In this document: positions 22,065 to 30,148 of the stretch, piece after piece
Position numbering within the stretch: the first letter of the stretch is position 1
Layout: the number at the start of each line of letters is the position of its first letter
Assembly: GCA_018970465.1 (NCBI GenBank)
Contig: JAGWWI010000004.1
Span: forward strand, 1 to 45,927
Direction of reading: 5' to 3'
DNA: 45,927 bases
Source: Patescibacteria group bacterium
GTDB taxonomy: Bacteria; Patescibacteriota; Minisyncoccia; Phycocordibacterales; Phycocordibacteraceae
Made by a program: the position numbers and the translations under genes
Notes under the pieces: generated by a model
Databases searched by the model: none
What the model was told of the DNA's origin: nothing
What the model saw: the letters and a program-made list of their open reading frames with translations, nothing else

Positions 22065-22556
22065 ATGCGCATCCTCGCGGTCGACCCGGGCTACGACCGC
22101 ATGGGGATCGCGGTCATCGAGGGTGACCCTTCAAGGCCGACTTACGTCTGGAGCGCCTGCATCACGCCGGAGAAAGGCGCGCGGGCGATGCGCCTCGCGC
22201 GCGTCTATGCCGCTGTCGCTGAGGCGCTTCGCGCGCACGCCCCTGACGCGCTCGCGCTCGAGACGCTCTTCTTCAGCACCAACGTGCGGACGGCGATCGG
22301 CGTCGCCGAGGCGCGCGGCGCCATCCTCGCCGCCGCCGGCGCGGCCGGCACCCCGGTCGTCGAGCATTCGCCCCAGGCGGTGAAGCTCGCGGCGACCGGC
22401 AATGGGCGCGCCGACAAGGCCGCCGTTGCCCGGATGATCCCGAAACTGGTCGCGCTCCCCTCCCCGCCCTCGGGTAAGCGGCTCGACGACGAGCTCGACG
22501 CCCTCGCGCTCGCCCTCTGCGCCCTGGCAGCCAGGCAATCCACACCCGCGCGCTAG
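22065..22556 (+). CDS. ruvC: Crossover junction endodeoxyribonuclease RuvC
   Basis: 163 residues from the ATG at 22065; the ORF-track start at 21843 lies inside yebC. RNase H-like fold: first Asp in LAVDPGYDRMGIAV, Glu in ALALETLFFSTN, and the C-terminal acidic pair in KRLDDELDALALAL. It resolves Holliday junctions by paired nicks. GGAGGAGGAA, inside the end of yebC, serves as SD. A terminator follows at 22598. Confidence 0.93.
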   Translation: MRILAVDPGYDRMGIAVIEGDPSRPTYVWSACITPEKGARAMRLARVYAAVAEALRAHAPDALALETLFFSTNVRTAIGVAEARGAILAAAGAAGTPVVEHSPQAVKLAATGNGRADKAAVARMIPKLVALPSPPSGKRLDDELDALALALCALAARQSTPAR

Positions 22557-22597
22557 GGGCCCCCTTGCGCAGAAAAAAGTTTTTGTTCAAATACAGG

Positions 22598-22625
22598 AAC
22601 CCTACCGAGGGTTAATCATTTTTAG
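22598..22625 (+). terminator. Terminator of ruvB-yebC-ruvC
   Basis: AACCCT-ACCG-AGGGTT is followed by AATCATTTTT, 42 bases after the ruvC stop. Confidence 0.65.
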
Positions 22626-22641
22626 AGCTAGACGCACTATC

Positions 22642-22815
22642 ATGGGAGACGAATACGATGAGGAGAAGAGTGATGAGCTGCCGGAAACGGGCCCCGGCCC
22701 GCTCGACGACGAGGATATGGACCCTGTTGAAAAGCAGAATATCGAAGCCGAAGGAGATGATTATGGTTTCCAGACCCGAAACGCCGACGGTGAGCTCGAG
22801 GAAGAGACCTTCTAG
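22642..22815 (+). CDS. Small, very acidic hypothetical protein (not in ORF track)
   Basis: 57 residues, below the track's size cut-off: MGDEYDEEKSDELPETG..., ending DGELEEETF. About 40 percent of residues are Asp or Glu and no hydrophobic core is visible, so it is probably disordered. It lies between two terminator hairpins and starts soon after the ruvC terminator, so it forms its own transcription unit. Codon third positions are GC-poorer than in the neighbours. Function unknown. Confidence 0.55.
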   Translation: MGDEYDEEKSDELPETGPGPLDDEDMDPVEKQNIEAEGDDYGFQTRNADGELEEETF

Positions 22816-22830
22816 CGCTTCTTACCCTGA

Positions 22831-22872
22831 ACAAACGCACGCGCGGGCCCTCAGGCCCGCGTGTTCGTTTGT
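22831..22872 (+). terminator. Hairpin terminator after the acidic ORF
   Basis: The core GCGGGCC-CTCA-GGCCCGC is extended by near-complementary arms ACAAACGCAC / GTGTTCGTTTGT, giving a long imperfect hairpin with TTCGTTT on its 3' side. Confidence 0.6.
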
Positions 22873-22874
22873 GC

Positions 22875-22880
22875 TAGCAT
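22875..22880 (+). promoter_or_regulatory. -10 element (TAGCAT, extended TGC) of the PBP gene
   Basis: TAGCAT ends six bases before the ATG at 22887, with no SD; this picks 22887 over the TTG at 22881. Confidence 0.45.
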
Positions 22881-22886
22881 TTGCCT

Positions 22887-25034
22887 ATGGAAAAACAGCC
22901 CTCCTGGCGCCACGTGCTTCTCTTCTCTTCGCTCGTCGTCGTCGGCGTGGGGCTCGTCCTCGCCGGCGCCTTCGCGCTCGCGGTCGCGCTCACGCCCACC
23001 CCGGATATCGCCTCCTTCGCGAGCCGCCAGGTCTCCCAGTCGACCAAGATCTACGACCGCACGGGGCAGGTGCTCCTCTACGACTACAACAAGGACGCGA
23101 AGCGCGTGCAGGTAACGCTCGGCGACATCAATCCGAACGCGATCAACGCGACGATCGCGATCGAAGACTCGAGCTTCTACGAGCACGGCGGTATCCGCCT
23201 CACGTCGATCCTGCGCGCGGCGATCGCCGACTTCCTCGGCGGGTCCTTCGCGCAGGGCGGCTCGACGATCACCCAGCAGGTCGTCAAGAACACCCTTTTG
23301 ACGAACAAGAAGAGCATTGTCCGCAAGGTCCACGAGTGGATCCTCGCGATCCGCCTCGAACAGGCGTATTCGAAGGACGCCATCCTCGAGACCTACCTCA
23401 ACACGATCCCCTACGGCGGCGTCCTCTACGGCATCGGCGCTGCGTCCGAGGCATACTTCGGCGTCCCGCCGAAGGATCTCGATCTCGCGCAGTCTGCGTA
23501 CCTCTCTGCCATGATCCAGGCGCCGTCCTACTACTCGCCCTACGGCGCGCATCGCGCAGATCTCGATACCCGCAAGAACCTCGTCCTCTCCCGCATGCAG
23601 CAGCTCGGGTTCATCACGGCTGACCAGGCTGCGAGCGCGAAGCAAGAGCAGGTCTCCTTCGCGGCGACCGGCGCACAAGGCATCATTGCGCCCCATTTCG
23701 TCTTCTACATACTCAACCAACTCGAGGATACCTACGGCGCGAACGCGCTCGAGTCCGGGCTCAAGGTGACAACCACCCTCGACGCAGCACTCCAGGCGAA
23801 GGAAGAGGGGATCATCAAGGCCGGCGCCTTGAAGAACGCGGCGAATGGCGGCGCGACGAACGCCGCCCTCGTCGCGATCGATCCCGCGACCGGGCAAATC
23901 CTCTCGATGGTCGGCTCGCGCGACTTCTTCGACACCACGATCGACGGCCAATACAACGCCGCGCTCGCCCTCCGGCAGCCTGGCTCCACCATGAAGCCGT
24001 TTATCTATGGTCTTGCGCTCGAGAAGGGGTACACCCGCGATACGGTCGTCTTCGACGTGCCGACGCAGTTCTCGACTGCCTGCCCGCCCTCCGCAGTCAC
24101 CGAGAACGCGTCGCCCTGCTACGCGCCGAAGAACTACGACAACACTTTCCGCGGCCCGATGACCTTCGAGACCGCGCTCGCGCAGTCGATCAATATTCCG
24201 GCGATCAAAGTCCTCTACTTGGTCGGGATCCAGAACGCGATCAACCTCGCGCGCTCCTTCGGCCTCACGACGCTCGGCAATGCGAGCCAGTGCGGGCTCA
24301 CGGTCGTGATCGGCGGCTGCGAGGTGCGGCTCCTCGACCTCGTGGGCGCCTATGCCGCCTTCGGCAACGGCGGGGTGCATAACCCCCCGACGGGACTTCT
24401 TGAGGTGGACGACGCGCAGGGGAATGTGCTCGAGAAGTACACCCCCTCCCCCACCCAGGTCATGCCGCAGAATTATGCGAACGATGTGAGCGCTATGCTC
24501 TCCGACCAGCAGGCGCGCATCCCGGAATACAACCCGGGTGGCGTCCTCGATATCCCCGGCTACGAGGTTGCGGTCAAGACCGGTACCACCGACAACTCGC
24601 GCGACGCGTGGACGGTCGGCTACACGCCCTCGCTTGCTGTCGGGATCTGGGTCGGCAACAACGACAACACCCCTGCCGCGTCTCTTGCCGGCCTTATCGC
24701 CGCCCCGATCTGGAAGCAGGCGATGGAGGCCGGGCTCCCCCTCTACCCGAAGACCTACTTCGGCGCACCCGACCCCATCCCCGCCACTGTCCCGCCGATG
24801 CTCCGCGGCGACTGGCAAGCATACGGTGTGCCCCATTCGCTCCTCTACGCGACGAACAAGGATAATCCGCAGGGCCCGCCGCCCGCGAACCCGGGCCAGG
24901 ACCCGCAATTCGCCGCGTGGGAGTACGGCGTCTCCGCATACGCAGCGTCGCATCCCGGACTCTTCGTCGACCCACCGCTCATGGTGCCGCTTTCGCTGGG
25001 GAGCGCAGAGAGCACCGCGAGCACGACGCCCTAG
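22887..25034 (+). CDS. Class A penicillin-binding protein (bifunctional transglycosylase/transpeptidase)
   Basis: 715 residues. An N-terminal membrane anchor (about 10-36) precedes the GT51 glycosyltransferase domain: IAIEDSSFYEHGGI, GGSTITQQVVKN, IRLEQAYSKDAILETYLN. The transpeptidase domain has SxxK in RQPGSTMKPFIYG, SxN in AQSINIPAIK and KTGTT in AVKTGTTDNSRD. It polymerises and cross-links peptidoglycan at the outer face of the membrane. A Pro-rich tail follows the catalytic domain. It stops one base before the dnaN stop on the opposite strand, so the genes converge without spacer. Confidence 0.93.
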   Translation: MEKQPSWRHVLLFSSLVVVGVGLVLAGAFALAVALTPTPDIASFASRQVSQSTKIYDRTGQVLLYDYNKDAKRVQVTLGDINPNAINATIAIEDSSFYEHGGIRLTSILRAAIADFLGGSFAQGGSTITQQVVKNTLLTNKKSIVRKVHEWILAIRLEQAYSKDAILETYLNTIPYGGVLYGIGAASEAYFGVPPKDLDLAQSAYLSAMIQAPSYYSPYGAHRADLDTRKNLVLSRMQQLGFITADQAASAKQEQVSFAATGAQGIIAPHFVFYILNQLEDTYGANALESGLKVTTTLDAALQAKEEGIIKAGALKNAANGGATNAALVAIDPATGQILSMVGSRDFFDTTIDGQYNAALALRQPGSTMKPFIYGLALEKGYTRDTVVFDVPTQFSTACPPSAVTENASPCYAPKNYDNTFRGPMTFETALAQSINIPAIKVLYLVGIQNAINLARSFGLTTLGNASQCGLTVVIGGCEVRLLDLVGAYAAFGNGGVHNPPTGLLEVDDAQGNVLEKYTPSPTQVMPQNYANDVSAMLSDQQARIPEYNPGGVLDIPGYEVAVKTGTTDNSRDAWTVGYTPSLAVGIWVGNNDNTPAASLAGLIAAPIWKQAMEAGLPLYPKTYFGAPDPIPATVPPMLRGDWQAYGVPHSLLYATNKDNPQGPPPANPGQDPQFAAWEYGVSAYAASHPGLFVDPPLMVPLSLGSAESTASTTP

Positions 25035-26135
25035 CTACTGATTCATCGGCGAGACGAGGTAGAGGAGCGAGGCGTCTCCTGCGCCGCGGATGATGAGTGG
25101 GCGGCCGACTCCCGCGACGGAGAAGGTAAGGCTCTCGGCGCCGGTAAGCGCGAAGATGGCCGCCAGATAGCGGTAGTTGAACGACATTTGCGCCGCTTCG
25201 CCCGAGAGCTGCGCGGAGACCGTTTCGGTCGATTCGCCGAGATCCTGGTTGCGTGCGGAGAGCACCAGTTCTTTTTTCTTCGGGTCGAAAGAGAGGCGGA
25301 CCTTCTGGAACGCGTCGGCGAAGATGCTGGTGCGCTTCAATGCGGTCTCGAAATCTTTGCGCAATACGGTCGCCTCGACGACCGACTCCTTCGGGATGAT
25401 CTGGCGATAGTCCGGATAGGTCGCATTCGTAAGGCGGGAGACGAGTATGAGGGTATTCGTGATGAACGCGCACTGATGTTCGTCGAAGGAAATGATGATG
25501 TCCTCCTCGGGAAGCGCCTGGGCGATCTCAAGCGCGTTCTTCGCGGGGATAAGGAAGGCGCCGCTCGTGGTCGATACGGAGACGGGTATTTTCTTCTCCG
25601 CGAGGCGGAAGGAGTCGGTCGCTACGAGCGTCACCGAGTCGCGCGCCATGGAGAAGAGGATGCTCGCGAGCTCAGGGCGGATCGTCGAGGTGGAGGCGCA
25701 GCTCGCGATCGCCGCCAAAACGCCGCGCAGGGTCGCCGCAGGAAGGATGAGTCGATGCGTCGGGTTCTCTGGGAATGGGATCGAGGGGAAATCCTCGTAC
25801 GGCGTCGTCTTCAAGGAGAGCTTGCTCCCGCCTACCGTCATCGTGAGCACGTCGCCCGCCTGTTCAAGCGTCGTCGAGCCCTCAGGTGAGAGCGAAGAAG
25901 CGACCTGCTGGAGGAGGGTCGCGGGGACGGCGACGGCGCCGGGCGCTTTGACCGATGCGGGGACCTTGAGGTCGATACCCGCTTCGAGGTTGGTCGAGCG
26001 CATCTTGACGCCTTCATCGCTCGCGAGAATGAGAATCGACGCGAGCGCGGGAAGGGTCGCGCTCCGGCGCTCGGCGAATCGCGCAGCGGTATGCACAGCG
26101 CTAATAAGATTCTTATTTTCTATGAGGATATGCAT
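25035..26135 (-). CDS. dnaN: DNA polymerase III beta subunit (sliding clamp)
   Basis: 366 residues from the ATG at 26135 (MHILIENKNLISAVHTAARF). Three clamp domains are visible; domain 3 ends LIIRGAGDASLLYLVSPMNQ, with the typical hydrophobic C-terminus close to the family's 'YLVMPMRL'. It forms the dimeric ring tethering Pol III. The ORF-track extension to 26180 is dropped. A TAATAA -10-like hexamer lies seven bases upstream. It is downstream of dnaA on the same strand, the classical order. Confidence 0.93.
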   Translation of the reverse strand: MHILIENKNLISAVHTAARFAERRSATLPALASILILASDEGVKMRSTNLEAGIDLKVPASVKAPGAVAVPATLLQQVASSLSPEGSTTLEQAGDVLTMTVGGSKLSLKTTPYEDFPSIPFPENPTHRLILPAATLRGVLAAIASCASTSTIRPELASILFSMARDSVTLVATDSFRLAEKKIPVSVSTTSGAFLIPAKNALEIAQALPEEDIIISFDEHQCAFITNTLILVSRLTNATYPDYRQIIPKESVVEATVLRKDFETALKRTSIFADAFQKVRLSFDPKKKELVLSARNQDLGESTETVSAQLSGEAAQMSFNYRYLAAIFALTGAESLTFSVAGVGRPLIIRGAGDASLLYLVSPMNQ

Positions 26136-26246
26136 ACGATGCTTATTACGGGTGTGTGTATGAGGAAAACGTGAATACACCGAGCATCTGAGCGTTATTT
26201 TTCATGCGTGATTCATGATGAGCGGTGGATAACGCGTGCATACGAT
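26136..26246. other. dnaA-dnaN intergenic region, candidate origin of replication
   Basis: 111 bases hold one near-consensus DnaA box, GGTGGATAA (26224-26232). Two more single-mismatch boxes lie in the adjacent 3' end of dnaA: TTATCCACG at 26293 and AGTGGATAA at 26330. Another (TGTGTATAA, 27675) lies between dnaA and rpmH. Gene order rpmH-rnpA-yidC / dnaA-dnaN is the conserved bacterial origin neighbourhood. No exact TTATCCACA box or long AT-rich unwinding element was found, so the exact origin is unproven. Confidence 0.4.
26143..26148 (-). promoter_or_regulatory. -10-like element (TAATAA) of dnaN
   Basis: Seven bases before the dnaN ATG on the minus strand, with no SD between. Confidence 0.35.
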
Positions 26247-27605
26247 TCATACCAGGAGCGCGCGAATGTTCTGGATCTCCTTTGAGAGCTCGTTATCCAC
26301 GGATACTTCACGCTTTATCTTTTCGCAGGAGTGGATAACGGTCGTGTGGTCGCGCCCGCCGAGCTTCACGCCGATTGTCGGATACGAAATGCTGAAATCC
26401 TCGCGCAATAGGTACATGATGATCTGACGCGGCCGCACCACTTCCCGCCGCCGCGTCTTCTCGTAGATACTGTCTTCGTCTATGCCGTAGAATTGCGCGA
26501 CCTTGTTCACTACATGCTTCACCGACACCGCTTTCTGCGGCCGCGCGAATGAGCGGAGCGCTTGGCGCACCTCTGCGATATCCGGCGCGCCGCCCTTGAC
26601 TTGGGCATAACAGACGATGCTATTGACCATACCCTCGAGCTCGCGGATCGAACCGGTCGAGGAGGTGGCAACGTATTCGATCACCTCGTCCGGAAGAGTG
26701 AGCTGGTGGAGCGCGGACTTCTTACGCACAATCGCCATCCGCGACTCAGCGTCCGGCTCGCTGATGTCGATCGTCATACCGCTCGCGAGCCGTCCAGCGA
26801 GGCGGTCGGCGATATCACTGATCGCGATAGGCGCGCGGTCGGAGGAGAAGATGATCTGCTTATTGGTGTCATGGAGGAAGTTGAAGAGGTGGAACAATTC
26901 CTCCTGCGTCTTGTCCTTCTTCGAGAGGAACTGCACGTCGTCCATGATGAGGAGGTCGTACTGGCGATACTTATCCTTGAAGCGGTTCGCCGTGCCGGCC
27001 TGGACGGCGTCGGTATAGTCGATCGCGAACTTCTCGGAGGTCAGGTAGAAGACCTTACGGCCCGGGAATTGCTTCTTGAATTGGTTGCCGATCGCCTGGA
27101 TGAGATGGGTCTTCCCTCTTCCGGTCTCGCCGTAGATAAAAAGCGGGTTATAGGTGATCCCGGGGCGCGCGAGCGCGGCCTGCGCGGCCGCATGCGCGAG
27201 CTCGTTGAAGGCGCCCACGACGAACGTATCGAAGGTATAACGCGGATTCAGATTATCCGATTTGTTGATGTAGAAATCATCAAGCGGGAGCTCAAGAGCG
27301 CCGCGCTCCGGCTTCATGACCGGCGGACGGACGGGCTTCTTGCGGTCGTCCTTCACGATCATATACTCGATATTGCGGAATTCATACGAAACAGAGCGAA
27401 GAATCTTCAAGAGAAGCGTGTGGAACTTCTTCATATACCAGTCCTTGAAGAACTGGCTCGGCACGCCGATGTATACGATCCCATCCTCGATCCGTACGAT
27501 CGAAGAGTCGCGGAACCAGGTATTGAAGTTCGCCGGAGAGACGGACAGTTCGACCTGTGTGAGCATATACTCCCAAAGCTCACGCGGAGAATCCTGTACC
27601 GGCAT
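26247..27605 (-). CDS. dnaA: Chromosomal replication initiator DnaA
   Basis: 452 residues. Domain I (about 1-90: LWEYMLTQVELSVSPANFNTWF) is followed by a short linker with no long domain II. The AAA+ domain has NPLFIYGETGRGKTHLIQAI (Walker A) and LLIMDDVQFLSKK (Walker B). The domain IV DNA-binding motif is KLGGRDHTTVIHSCEKI. It binds DnaA boxes and opens the origin. The gene is first in the minus-strand dnaA-dnaN pair and diverges from rpmH. Confidence 0.97.
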   Translation of the reverse strand: MPVQDSPRELWEYMLTQVELSVSPANFNTWFRDSSIVRIEDGIVYIGVPSQFFKDWYMKKFHTLLLKILRSVSYEFRNIEYMIVKDDRKKPVRPPVMKPERGALELPLDDFYINKSDNLNPRYTFDTFVVGAFNELAHAAAQAALARPGITYNPLFIYGETGRGKTHLIQAIGNQFKKQFPGRKVFYLTSEKFAIDYTDAVQAGTANRFKDKYRQYDLLIMDDVQFLSKKDKTQEELFHLFNFLHDTNKQIIFSSDRAPIAISDIADRLAGRLASGMTIDISEPDAESRMAIVRKKSALHQLTLPDEVIEYVATSSTGSIRELEGMVNSIVCYAQVKGGAPDIAEVRQALRSFARPQKAVSVKHVVNKVAQFYGIDEDSIYEKTRRREVVRPRQIIMYLLREDFSISYPTIGVKLGGRDHTTVIHSCEKIKREVSVDNELSKEIQNIRALLV

Positions 27606-27613
27606 TGAACGCT

Positions 27614-27619
27614 AGTATA
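27614..27619 (-). promoter_or_regulatory. -10 element (TATACT) of dnaA
   Basis: Ends eight bases before the dnaA ATG; no SD. Confidence 0.45.
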
Positions 27620-27674
27620 CGCGAGCTACGGGAGCCGGAAAGAGTGGCGCCGAAGCAGAAATCTGGTACTATCC

Positions 27675-27684
27675 TGTGTATAAC
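27675..27684 (+). promoter_or_regulatory. rpmH -10 (TATAAC) overlapping a DnaA-box-like 9-mer (TGTGTATAA)
   Basis: TATAAC at 27679-27684 ends 15 bases before the rpmH ATG. The overlapping TGTGTATAA differs from the DnaA-box reverse complement TGTGGATAA by one base, so DnaA could affect this promoter. Confidence 0.4.
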
Positions 27685-27699
27685 CCCTGAGAGACCTCT

Positions 27700-27840
27700 A
27701 TGTCGACGAAACGGACCTACCAACCCAAGAAGCGCAAGCGCGCGAAGACCCACGGCTTCCTCGCCCGCACGGCGACCGCCCGCGGCAAGCGCGTGATCCT
27801 CGCCCGCCGCCGCAAGGGCCGCGCGAAGCTCGCCGTCTAA
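27700..27840 (+). CDS. rpmH: 50S ribosomal protein L34 (not in ORF track)
   Basis: 46 residues, too short for the track: [20 protein letters not shown]... ending [13 protein letters not shown]. This is the full L34 pattern (KRTYQP..R.R...HGF..RM.T..GR.VL..RR.KGR..L). The start residues after Met are STKRTYQP as expected. It is first in rpmH-rnpA-yidC, with rnpA starting two bases after its stop. Confidence 0.95.
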   Translation: MSTKRTYQPKKRKRAKTHGFLARTATARGKRVILARRRKGRAKLAV

Positions 27841-27842
27841 GC

Positions 27843-28160
27843 ATGTTCCCCCGCCGGGAACGCCTGCCAAGAGCAGCTTTCCCGCCGGGTGGAGGGGCCC
27901 GACGGCTCTCGAGCGAGCATATAAGCGCTATAACAGCGCCCCAAGGAAGGGGGATTGCCGTCGTTATCTCTAAAAAAACCCTGCGGCGAGCCGTCGATCG
28001 GCACCTTTTGAAGCGCCGAATCCTTGGGGCGCTTCGCCGCCCGCCCGCCCTGAAGCGCCCGAGCGCGCTCGTGCTCTATCCGCGCGCCTCGGCGCTCACG
28101 CTCGCCCCCGCAGAACTGCGCGCTGAGCTCGCCGCCCTCCTCTCAAAATGCGCTGGATAG
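27843..28160 (+). CDS. rnpA: Ribonuclease P protein component
   Basis: 105 residues: MFPRRERLPRAAFPPGG, then GIAVVISKKTLRRAVDRHLLKRRIL, corresponding to the RNA-binding 'K.A..RN..KR..RE' motif of RnpA. The Asn of RN is His here (DRH). It is the basic protein partner of RNase P RNA in tRNA 5' maturation. Position between rpmH and yidC supports the call. Confidence 0.87.
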   Translation: MFPRRERLPRAAFPPGGGARRLSSEHISAITAPQGRGIAVVISKKTLRRAVDRHLLKRRILGALRRPPALKRPSALVLYPRASALTLAPAELRAELAALLSKCAG

Positions 28161-28177
28161 CGTAGAATAGCCCTATC

Positions 28178-28909
28178 GTGCTCTCCGCCTTCTTCCACGT
28201 CGTCTTCTATAACCCCATCTATAACGCGCTTGTGGCGCTCGTCGCCCTCGTCCCGGGCGGAGATGTGGGCGTCGCGGTCATCCTCACCACGATCCTTATC
28301 CGCCTCATCCTGCTTCCCTTCTCGCTCTCGGCTGCACGGGCCGGTCGCGCGATGAAGGCCCTCGAGCCGCGTCTCAAGGAGCTGAAGGAGAAGCATAAGG
28401 ACGACAAGGAGGCTGAGGCGCTCGCCACCTGGGCCTTGTACCGGGAGGCGCGGGTGAATCCGTTCGCCGGCTTCCTCACCGTCCTCGTCCAGCTCCCCGT
28501 CCTTCTCGCCCTCTATTGGGTATTTCGCTACGAGCCGTTCACGATGATCGACTCGGCCCGTCTCTATACCTTCACCCCCGTGCCGGCGCACGCGTCGATG
28601 GAGTTCATCGGGCTCCTTTCGGTCGCGGGCAAGAGCGTTCTCCTCGCGGTCCTCGCCGGGGCGACGCAGTTCCTCCAGGCGCACTTCGCGCTCTCTAATG
28701 CGACGCCGGCCGCCTCCGGCGGGCAGGCGGACTTCCAGAAGGTGATGGGAACGCAGATGAAGTACGTCTTCCCGGTCCTGATCGGAGTCATTTCATACAC
28801 GACGTCGGGTGCGGTGGCACTCTACTTCATCACCACGAACCTCGCGGGCGCCTTGCAGGAGTGGCACGTCCGGCGCAAATTCGCCCTCCCGGCGGATCAG
28901 AGCGCGTAG
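28178..28909 (+). CDS. yidC: Membrane protein insertase YidC
   Basis: 243 residues with about five membrane helices and no large periplasmic P1 domain, as in Gram-positive SpoIIIJ. Core motifs: GVAVILTTILIRLILLPFSL with the conserved intramembrane Arg, the cytoplasmic hairpin KALEPRLKELKEKHKDDKE, and NPFAGFLTVLVQLPVLLALYW. It inserts small membrane proteins with or without SecYEG. GTG start; its 3' end overlaps the convergent beta-propeller gene by 13 bases. Confidence 0.93.
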   Translation: MLSAFFHVVFYNPIYNALVALVALVPGGDVGVAVILTTILIRLILLPFSLSAARAGRAMKALEPRLKELKEKHKDDKEAEALATWALYREARVNPFAGFLTVLVQLPVLLALYWVFRYEPFTMIDSARLYTFTPVPAHASMEFIGLLSVAGKSVLLAVLAGATQFLQAHFALSNATPAASGGQADFQKVMGTQMKYVFPVLIGVISYTTSGAVALYFITTNLAGALQEWHVRRKFALPADQSA

Positions 28910-30147
28910 CTCCAGAGCGAACCGCCGTTCTTATTGATAAAGACGAGCGTCGAGCCCGTCGAGTCGAGCGTAAGCGACTCAGCGTCGAGAGAGCCCATCG
29001 ACGCCACGCTCGACGGGTCGAACGCAAGCTGCGCGAAGCGCCCGGCAACGTCTATCTTCCAGATCCGGTCGCTGAAGTGCACGGCGCCCTGGTACCAGTC
29101 GTCCGGGTAGTTGTAGCTCGTCGAGGGTTCGACCGGGATGCCGCAGTAGATCGCGGAGTCGTCCGCGCTCCAGGCGCATTTGTCGGCGATGGTCGCAACC
29201 GGGAGCGCAGTCAGCGCGCGAGTCGAGACATCGAGGATAGAGAGCTGCATCACGCCCGCATTCGCGCTCGAGATAAGCACCCTGTCGCCCTTGTGGTCGG
29301 GGAGCGCGACGAGGCCGGGCAGAGGGCCAGCGACGCGCGTGAAGCGGCCTGCGGCGGAGACAAGGAAGAGATCGCCGAGAATCGACTGCGACGGCTTGGT
29401 GAAGGCGAAGTAGGAGCCGTTACCACCGAAGGCGATGCGGAGCATCGAGAGCGGCGAAGACCAGACAGCCTTCTGGCCGGAGCCGTCCGGCTTCGCGAGG
29501 GTTGCGACCGAGCCGGTCGCGCCGGAGGCGAGCATGAGGACGGAGGTCGACGAGACGGCGAGGTCGGAGAGCCCTTGCGGGAGGAAGAAGCCGCGCGAGC
29601 CATCCGCGGCGAGGGCGTAGGTATTCGCGGTCGAGAGGTCGTCTGAGAGATAGGTCGCGAACGCTACCCGGCCCGAGGGGAGCCAATCGGCGCGCAGGAT
29701 GCCAGGCACCGTCTTGTTGCTCGTCCTTGTGAGGGTGCCCGCGCCAAGGAGGTAGGAGAAGATGTTGCCGCTTGCCCGCTCGACGAACTCCACTGCCGTA
29801 TCCGTGCCCGCGCCAACGCTTGTCGACGAGGCGGCCAGCGTCGAGCTCCCCGAAGCTACCGAGCTCACGACAGGCACGAGAGCGACGCCCGGCACGATCG
29901 GGCCGACCGCGATCTTGGTGAGGCGATCCGAGACCTTCACCACCTGTAACGCCGCAGCGCTCTCGGTGATCGAGAGGCTCGACTGCCCCGCGCCCGCAGG
30001 CGCCTGCCCCGCGGCGGGCAAGGTCGCGCTCGTCGCGGGTGGCGTGACAACGAGCGCCGGCCCGCCCGAGAAATATTTCCAGTAGACGAATCCTCCGATG
30101 CCGAGGAGGACGACGAGAACGGAGATAATGATCAATAGGCGTCGCAT
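28897..30147 (-). CDS. Membrane-anchored beta-propeller-like protein of the T4SS-like operon
   Basis: 416 residues from the ATG at 30147 (MRRLLIIISVLVVLLGIGGF, an N-terminal membrane anchor). A Thr/Ala/Pro linker precedes repeated beta units such as KCAWSADDSAIYCGIP and LTLDSTGSTLVFINKNGGSLW, resembling TolB/WD40-like blades. It is predicted to face outside. It is the last gene of the operon, starting one base after the stop of the VirB2-like gene. A role as scaffold of the pilus or secretion apparatus is inferred only from position. It overlaps the end of yidC by 13 bases. Confidence 0.6.
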   Translation of the reverse strand: MRRLLIIISVLVVLLGIGGFVYWKYFSGGPALVVTPPATSATLPAAGQAPAGAGQSSLSITESAAALQVVKVSDRLTKIAVGPIVPGVALVPVVSSVASGSSTLAASSTSVGAGTDTAVEFVERASGNIFSYLLGAGTLTRTSNKTVPGILRADWLPSGRVAFATYLSDDLSTANTYALAADGSRGFFLPQGLSDLAVSSTSVLMLASGATGSVATLAKPDGSGQKAVWSSPLSMLRIAFGGNGSYFAFTKPSQSILGDLFLVSAAGRFTRVAGPLPGLVALPDHKGDRVLISSANAGVMQLSILDVSTRALTALPVATIADKCAWSADDSAIYCGIPVEPSTSYNYPDDWYQGAVHFSDRIWKIDVAGRFAQLAFDPSSVASMGSLDAESLTLDSTGSTLVFINKNGGSLWSYAL

Positions 30148-30148
30148 A

